The notes beneath the pieces are model-generated. The model saw only the letters and a program-made list of their open reading frames with translations, did not search any database and had not been told where the DNA came from. Below are positions 57,998 to 64,000 of a stretch of 64,000 nucleotides of DNA, piece after piece. Every line of letters starts with the position of its first letter. The stretch's first letter is position 1. Position numbers and translations under genes: made by a program. Source of the stretch: Fagopyrum homotropicum (Eukaryota; Streptophyta; Magnoliopsida; Caryophyllales; Polygonaceae); assembly GCA_033239125.1 (NCBI GenBank), contig BSWB01000002.1:7039001-7103000 (forward strand), read 5' to 3'.

Positions 57998-59229
57998 TTA
58001 TTAAAATCATTGATTATTTGAAAAAAATATACACCTTACTTTTGAATCATGTTAATTTATTTCATTATCCGAAGATTTTAATGAATCCACCGCTCTCTGA
58101 GTGAGCATCGTCCAATTATTATTTTTTTGACGGATAGTGCAAAATATGTGAACTAAAGTCAGTGTAGAAAATTGAACTAAAACTATAACAATTAGGTAAT
58201 TGACTATTTCACTTGCACCCGATGGATATCCGAATCACCCGGCCCAAAACAGCAGTCGAGAACCCGAAAAGGTGGGGTGGTACGTGGTTGGTGGGTGAGG
58301 GTCCTTCACCCATCTCCCGATCCGATACACCCGAAATATCTAAATTTTTGTATATTTTATTTTAAAAGCACAAACTAATGAAAATTTTTATTATTGTTTA
58401 TGTTGTAATTACACATTATATACAATTATATCTAATTCTTAATAACATGTGTTTTCAAAATATGAGCTTTATGTTACCCGTGCAAAATAAACTATAAATA
58501 TTTGTATAAAAAATATTTTCTTACTAAATATCATTTTAGGTCATGCACTAATAATTATTTTAGTTATATTTTCAAATAAAATTAAATGTTTGAAACGGTT
58601 CATCAATCATCAATCATCACTCCACACCTCCTTATATTAAAATACACTTTTATGATTTTTTTTTTTTATAATATCAATTTGGGTGTAGTGTTCGTAGTAT
58701 GTTAGTTACACATGTCACATTTGAATCGAAGATGTTGAACTTAATACATCAATTTGAATGTTAGGTACACATGTCACATTTGGGTGTATTTTCTCAAATT
58801 GGGCTTAAGTTGATATCAAATAAAGGAAGTAGGCCCAGTGGTAAAAGAGAAGTGGCCCATTGGGCTCATTTTATCAAGTTGGGCCCATGAACCATTGGGT
58901 GTAATTTCTCAAATTGGGCTTAAGTTGACATTCACGAGCTTTACCCATCATCTTCACATTTATCTCAAATGCAGTAGCTAATTTGCACATCATCAAACTA
59001 CAAACTTCTACGACAATGGGGGACAGACAAGTTGATCTTAATTGATAAATTTTCACAAGTTTCAATCTTAGTTAATCGTGATTAATTAAGTTTAATATCG
59101 GTACTACATAAGTCATTGAAATCGCATGAAAAAGTGTGAATCTGCACCATGTTTATGGATTAAACCTTGTGTACGAAATACCTTTCACTGAATTTCTTTC
59201 CTGAATAATATCTAGGTGTAGTAATCAAT
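57998..59229. other. Spacer right of the virus copy
   Basis: AT-rich with no gene seen. 58220-58335 is GC-richer (GGTGGGGTGGTACGTGG) and may be a MITE fragment. 58780-58930 has two copies of CAAATTGGGCTTAAGTTGA. Confidence 0.4.
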
Positions 59230-59760
59230 ACTTGTTGAGTATGAAATATGTGTACATATGTACATATTAATATGTCGAGTTTTGTTTGTTTATGTCATGT
59301 ACATAAATCTTTCATTTACACAATGTTTGGTTACACAAGTCCGTCATATACACAAGGTTTGATTACACAAGTCTTTTATTTATTAGCATTGTGTAATTGA
59401 AATTGTATATGAACATTGTGTAATTGAAATTGCGTAATTGAAATTGTGTATTAATATTGTGTATCATCAAAAGAAAACACGAAGCTTGATTAGTACAACT
59501 AGTATAAGGGTAGGTGGGAGGGAGGGACAATTCGTCCAGAGTTCGTATCCTACATTTGACACAATATTTTATTTATTACAATTAAGAGGAGAATAAGAAT
59601 ATTTAGTTACTTGATTTAACAAAAATTAATTAATTATTAATAGGACAAAGAACAATCTTTAAATTTAATCTTTATTTTTTAATTGAAAAAATAGGATATT
59701 TAGTTAGTCTACAAGTTACAAAATGTGTCTTATTTCACCAATTATCTCTTTAGGTATAGG
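59230..59760. repeat. Dispersed repeat with ACACAAGTCCGTCAT motifs, copy 2
   Basis: Matches 48600-49170 in order and orientation, including the TTACACAA motif runs and the ACAAGTTACAAAA...CACCAATTATC stretch at the right end. Confidence 0.6.
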
Positions 59761-59764
59761 TCGA

Positions 59765-60045
59765 GGGGTATTTGGAAGCTCCATTATTAAACTCAGCGCT
59801 GAGCATCGATTATGCATAAGTTATGAAATAACATGAAGAGACAAAACGAACAAAAGAGTTATTCCGACTTTTAACGACTAAAAAGTACGGCTTAGTAATG
59901 CCCATTTTCCGAGAAAGTTGTGAAATAATTATCCTGATAATATTTCGGATTCTCTATTCCAGTTTCATAAAATTTGGAGGCCGAAAAGTATAACAGCGTT
60001 TTAATTAAATAATCTGGATAAACTTTATATATAATATTATATCTT
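59765..60045 (+). repeat. Fragment of the solo-LTR C family (U3 part)
   Basis: Diverged copy of about 38110-38360: shared ATGAAATAACATGAA, TTTTCC-AG/AAG-TTG, ATAATTATCC and TATTCCA-TTTC. It has no LTR ends and is the fourth member of this LTR family in the window. Confidence 0.65.
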
Positions 60046-60071
60046 CAGGGTGCTGTTCAAGTAAGGCACAT

Positions 60072-60448
60072 TATTCCGGTAGGGCCGTGCGGCTGAACAT
60101 AGAGCTGACACGTGTCCCCAAAATTTTTTTGTTTCCAGGATTGAATGAAAATGGTAGTTCAAAAGTTATTAAGGGATAATTCATAACTTATAAAAAAGAT
60201 AGTGTTGAATTATAATAGAATAGTTCATAGTGTAAAATTTATAAAGGATAGTGCATAACTTATAGAATGATAGTTCATGAATTATAATTAATAGTTCATA
60301 ACATATAAACGATTAATTTATAAATAATTTGATATAATATATTAAAAAATAGTAGTTCGATCAAAGTTTATATGAGAATTGTTTAAAGTTTTTTGGACAG
60401 GTGTCGGCTCTACGTTTAGCTGCATGGCCCTAACCGAAATTATAAATC
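60072..60448. mobile_element. MITE-like inverted-repeat element upstream of caleosin
   Basis: Arms GGTAGGGCCGTGCGGCTGAAC and (reverse complement) GGTTAGGGCCATGCAGCTAAAC extend for over 40 bases, near positions 60080-60116 and 60393-60436. The interior repeats ATAGTTCATAACTTATA several times. GCACAT lies on both sides (60066-60071, 60449-60454), a possible duplication. Class unknown. Confidence 0.6.
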
Positions 60449-60540
60449 GCACATGAGCGGCCGCCTATTATATAATGTATAATACCTAAGTAGACATTAC
60501 TAAGCCGTAATAAAATCTCAATAGAATTATGTTTTGGGCC

Positions 60541-60590
60541 AACGTGCACTTTGCATGTGTATAACTTGCTTGATGAAAGAATGATGGACG
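60541..60590 (+). promoter_or_regulatory. ACGTG motifs upstream of caleosin
   Basis: Two ACGTG cores (about 60541 and 60586) lie within 220 bases of the start codon. ACGTG is the core of ABA-response elements, and several plant caleosins are ABA-induced. Two short motifs can also occur by chance. Confidence 0.3.
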
Positions 60591-60756
60591 TGAGCAATAA
60601 CCTTTATTATCACAAAGAAGATTTGTTATGTAGAAAAATACACATGAATTCCTCGTTGTCTACAACCCATTTGTGCTTCTTCATCACATTTTCTTTCCAT
60701 TTCCCATCACAACAAAGAAACACAAAACTACTTTCATTTCTGGGAGCTCAGCTAAC

Positions 60757-62931
60757 ATGGCGGTTCCAAGCCTTGAACAAAACCAAGGCATCAGCAAGGG
60801 TACTGTTAACCCTCACTCATTAATCTTCTTTCCTCGTCATTTTTGTTTTCAGTGTTTCTTAAAACAAACTGAAAATTTTATCGGGTTTAGTTGAGGAGGA
60901 CGCCGGAGAAGATAACGTTTTGGTCAAGCATGTCGCCTTCTTTGATATCGACGGCGACGGCGTCGTTTATCCTTGGGAGACTTTCACAGGTTTCAATTAG
61001 GGTTTTAATTGATGATTATTGTTAATTACTGGGAGATTATATGACTTAAGTTGTTTTTAAATGGGTTATTGCTATTCGCACCACGGTTTCGTGCTATACG
61101 TATCCGGGGTACAGCTACGCCTCGCGTAGAAGTAGTAGGAAAGAAAAAAAAAAATTGGTTTTTTTTTTTTTTTTTTTGCCTACTATGGCTACACGAGGCG
61201 TAAGCGTAGTAGGATTACGCGTACTCATAGCGTATGCGTAACCATTTTCCTATATTTTTTTTAAAGGAAATCAACTTATTATTACGCGTACGCCAGACGT
61301 AGCCCGACTACGAATATAAATATCATGAACATGTTGTAAGAATAGCAATCTCGTTAATTAAATGTTTATTATGAACAGGATTTCGTGAAATCGGATGTGG
61401 GATTCCACTTTCTACTGTTGCTGCGTTCTTCGTCAATATCGTTTTTAGTTACAAGACTCGTCCTGTAATTTCTCTTTCTCTATTTTCCTACATTTTCATA
61501 CTTTAGTTTATTTTTTGGAAAATTTCGGATGGTGCCCTGTAATACGGGTTTTTTCAGATTTTATTAGAGATTTTTTTTAATTCGGATGGTGCCTTTGTAT
61601 TTTAGTATTTTTCGAAAAATGTCCAATTCCGTTTAAATTATAAGGAAATGTCAACTTTAAATATTTTTTTAAGAAAAAAGACTAATGTACAAAATGTTTA
61701 GCCTCTTTTATTATTTTTTTAAAAAGAAAATGTTTTCATTTAAAACAAATACTTTTAGTTAACATCCCTTCACAATTTAAACGGAATTGGACGTTTTTCG
61801 AAAAATACTAAAATATAAGGACACCATCCGAAATTTTCCTTATTTTTTATATTTTTTCATCACATTAAGGGGCTTTTTAATTGTAAAAAAATGATAAAGA
61901 TTATTTCAATATAATTGGTCATTTACAAAAAAAACATTATGGGTTATAAGTTATAACTCTAATTAATTTGTGCACTAACAACATGATTCAACGTTTTAAT
62001 AATCGAAACCAACACAAAATTACCAATTTTTATAATTTTAAATTAATACATCAATCTTATTTCAAAACGTAAACTGAAGATTGAGAGATATTTGGAAAAA
62101 AGATAACTTAAAAGAAAAAAATCAAAAATGTAATTTTATAACTATATTTTGTAATTATTGGAAAAATTAGAATGCGTTTTTTATTGGGTTTCGATTATGA
62201 CCGTTTGAAGACTTCACAATTTTAGTGTTAGATTTGCGTAAGCACAATTGGATATGCAGTTTCAAAACTTGTAAAATGCATGACCACAACAAAATTCCAT
62301 TAATTTGGGAAAATACATTTTAGTACAAGTTATAATCTTGACGTAAACATTTTGAAGCCGAGACACGAGTTTAAGAGATAATCACATGGGTAACTCAAGT
62401 ATCGTGACATGTCACGACACTTGATTATGGGAAAACCGTGTGTTTTGATGACGACTTGATGAATGCAGGGAAAATTTCCGTCACCCTTGTTCCCCATTGA
62501 GATTAAAAACATTGCAAAAGCCAAACATGGTAGTGATTCCGGGGTCTATGATGCTCAAGGAAGGTTCCTTACTTCAAAGTTCGAAGACATTTTCACAAAG
62601 CACGCACACACGCACCCAAACGCGTTAAATGAGGAAGAGCTACAAAAATTGGTGAAAGCAAACCGGGTTCCCGGAGATTATGTTGGATGGTTGGTTATTT
62701 TTACGTGCGTTACGTTGGTGGGTCAGTATGCGAAAATTTGATAGTAATATGCTGTATTTTGCAATTTGTAGGATTGCAGCTTATGCAGAATGGAAGATCT
62801 TGTACAATCTTTGCAAGGATGAGTGTGGTTTGTTGCACAAAGACACAATAAGAGGCATCTATGATGGAACTTTATTCGAGATGTTGGCGAACGAGAGACA
62901 TTCGACTCTAACCAAAAGCTTAAACAAGTAA
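60757..62931 (+). CDS. Caleosin / plant peroxygenase
   Basis: Five exons with GT-AG introns: 60757-60799, 60891-60989, 61379-61464, 62469-62689 and 62772-62931, encoding 202 residues. An EF-hand loop lies at residues 33-44 (DIDGDGVVYPWE; D33, D35, D37, E44 in place). His28 (VKHVAFF) and His96 (KAKHGSD) are the two invariant haem-binding His residues. The hydrophobic central segment is residues 52-71, followed by a proline-containing turn (PSPLFPI, 80-86). The C-terminal block is AAYAEWKILYNLCKD ... LLHKDTIRGIYDG. Caleosins are Ca2+-dependent haem peroxygenases that use fatty-acid hydroperoxides and sit on lipid droplets or ER. The length fits the short, non-seed type. The start is the first Met giving a standard N-terminus; upstream in-frame Met codons exist. 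Introns 2 and 3 carry MITE-like elements. No breaks. Confidence 0.93.
61068..61349. mobile_element. Inverted-repeat element in caleosin intron 2
   Basis: The ends ATTGCTATTCGCAC and (reverse complement) ATTGCTATTCTTAC point inward, and inside are paired CTACGC-type arms (CTACGCCTCGCGTAG, CTACACGAGGCGTAAGCGTAG). CpG-rich compared with the intron. No clear target-site duplication. Confidence 0.5.
61517..61839. mobile_element. Mutator-type MITE in caleosin intron 3
   Basis: A 323-bp foldback with ends GGAAAATTTCGGATGGTG and (reverse complement) GGAAAATTTCGGATGGTG, and the exact nine-base duplication TTATTTTTT (61508-61516, 61840-61848). Its termini resemble those of the 1-kb element at 47048-48060, so both belong to one superfamily group. 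Confidence 0.92.
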
Positions 62932-63837
62932 GTTCGTCGTAAATTCTCAATCTCTATGTTTATATCGAACTCGATCTCTATGTTTATATCGAAGCGTTTG
63001 TAACGGAAAAGTAGTTATGGCTTCTTTCATGTAATTATGAAATATCAAACATCAATTATAAATATATATTTCATCTAGTATATCAGGTCAATAAGTTTGA
63101 ATAAAATTGGGGCGTCAAATTTCGTCATGTCATGTAAAGCAAATCAAAATATTTAAAAGTAGAGAAAATTTCATAAGTTTGTACCATATTCTAATTTTAG
63201 TTTTTATATGTTGTGCAAGTTGTAAAAATACCAAGACAACTATATGTGTTCTTTGATCTCTTCTTAATATACAAGTGACAATGAGAGACGTGCCACAAGA
63301 TGTACTATTGAGTGTCTTGTCACATAGCGGTCACTAAACTAAAGATGTATGTTTTTGACATGTTAGGTCCAAATCCAACACATAACATATAATAAGATTT
63401 TATCTTTAAATTAACTGATAAAAGACCTTATATATTAGATTGTGATTCCTCAACGAACAAGTCTAACATATTATTCTTTTTATGGTTTGTTCACGTGTTA
63501 GGGTCAGCGGACACATTATGTTAATGTGAAAGTCAAATAGATTGTAAATTGGATGTCATGTACGTACAAGCGTAGATGTCACGTGTATGTCAAATTCAAA
63601 TCCAACACATAAATTAAGTTTTAGATATCTATCTTTAAATCAATTGACTATACAAGGAGTAAATTCTATATTAGACTTACAAACTTCCGACTTAAATGCG
63701 AAAGTTTTATCGATCATCTCAACATTATACATGCCGAAGTTGAACTCCATGCATTACAACTTGCAACTCTTAAGAGTTTCTCCCTCCCGTTGGTCGGGTA
63801 TATTCTCCAAGTACAATCTAAACCCGACCAAACCTAC
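62932..63837. other. Region downstream of caleosin
   Basis: No gene seen. A diverged direct repeat of about 80 bases occurs at 63365-63445 and 63595-63675 (shared AAATCCAACACATAA and TATCTTTAAAT). Its class is unknown. Confidence 0.4.
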
Positions 63838-63962
63838 TGATAGATTATTGTAAATAATGTAAATAAAGGTTTGCCTTTGTAATTATTGTAAATACGTTTA
63901 CCCTATTAATATTACCATCTGACGTTGGAAATCCTAAGGGGAATATTATTCACGTTCTCACA
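63838..63962 (+). repeat. Short LTR at the window edge
   Basis: About 125 bases from TGATAGATTATT to GTTCTCACA, followed at once by a tRNA-Met-type primer-binding site. The 3' boundary is well placed by the primer site; the 5' boundary is a guess. A copia or TRIM element probably continues past 64000. Confidence 0.55.
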
Positions 63963-63974
63963 TGGTATCAGAGG
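63963..63974 (+). other. Primer-binding site of the edge element
   Basis: TGGTATCAGAGG, eleven of twelve bases complementary to initiator tRNA-Met as used by the other elements here, just after the CA end of the LTR. Confidence 0.65.
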
Positions 63975-64000
63975 CTTCTATCCTCTAACCCTATTCCGTT

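Noticed and set aside
61160..61178. Long T run in caleosin intron 2
   Set aside because: Simple homopolymer in an intron; no separate significance.
1..64000. CRISPR arrays, rRNA or tRNA genes, bacterial-type operons
   Set aside because: None seen; the repeats present are transposon-related and the genes have plant introns.

Overview
The window is nuclear DNA from a flowering plant, most likely a eudicot. It is AT-rich and retrotransposon-dense, with intron-containing genes of plant families (MLP/Bet v 1 and caleosin). Only five loci look like intact host genes: four small two-exon major-latex-protein-like (MLP) genes on the minus strand (15355-15981, 26139-27130, 29925-30549, 41450-42266) and one five-exon caleosin/peroxygenase gene on the plus strand (60757-62931). 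Nearly everything else is transposable-element sequence of at least ten kinds, or AT-rich DNA without recognisable content.

Layout. 1-2650: broken Ty3-type (Athila/Tat-like) element on the minus strand, with reverse transcriptase joined directly to integrase by an internal deletion. 3840-9642: full-length L1-type LINE bounded by an 18-bp target-site duplication. 9724-11825: solo long LTR (copy A) with a Tourist-type MITE inside it, interrupting an older LINE fragment. 13058-14842: two Helitron-like elements. 15355-15981: MLP gene 1. 16151-17097: a Stowaway-type and a hAT-type MITE. 17549-22429: nested stack in which a miniature LTR element (TRIM) holds a degenerate copia element, whose RNase H region holds a second solo LTR (copy B, minus strand). 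22430-28475 and 36465-44025: two copies of one segmental duplication, each with a nearly identical MLP gene. The second copy carries a third solo LTR (copy C) and a Stowaway MITE, and the other copy preserves both empty sites. 29760-30800: MLP gene 3, between the two blocks. 32190-35337: non-autonomous CACTA element. 44599-49385: inverted-repeat-bounded region that may be a large Pack-MULE, containing smaller elements. 50155-57997: endogenous caulimovirid (plant pararetrovirus), broken by an LTR-retrotransposon fragment. 59760-60448: LTR fragment and a MITE-like inverted repeat. 60757-62931: caleosin gene with MITEs in its introns. 63838 to the end: short LTR and primer-binding site of an element that continues beyond the window.

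Function. The MLP genes encode about 147-residue Bet v 1-fold proteins, a family known as soluble ligand-binding, stress- and defence-associated proteins. All four share the same intron position and the same exon lengths (187 + 257 nt), so they are a local gene family grown by tandem and segmental duplication. The caleosin should be a calcium- and haem-binding lipid-droplet or ER peroxygenase. No operons, CRISPR arrays, rRNA or tRNA genes were seen. I found no clearly new biological system. The most informative items are the dated MLP duplication, the caulimovirid with coat protein ahead of movement protein, the possible Pack-MULE, and the CACTA element carrying an exon-like segment.
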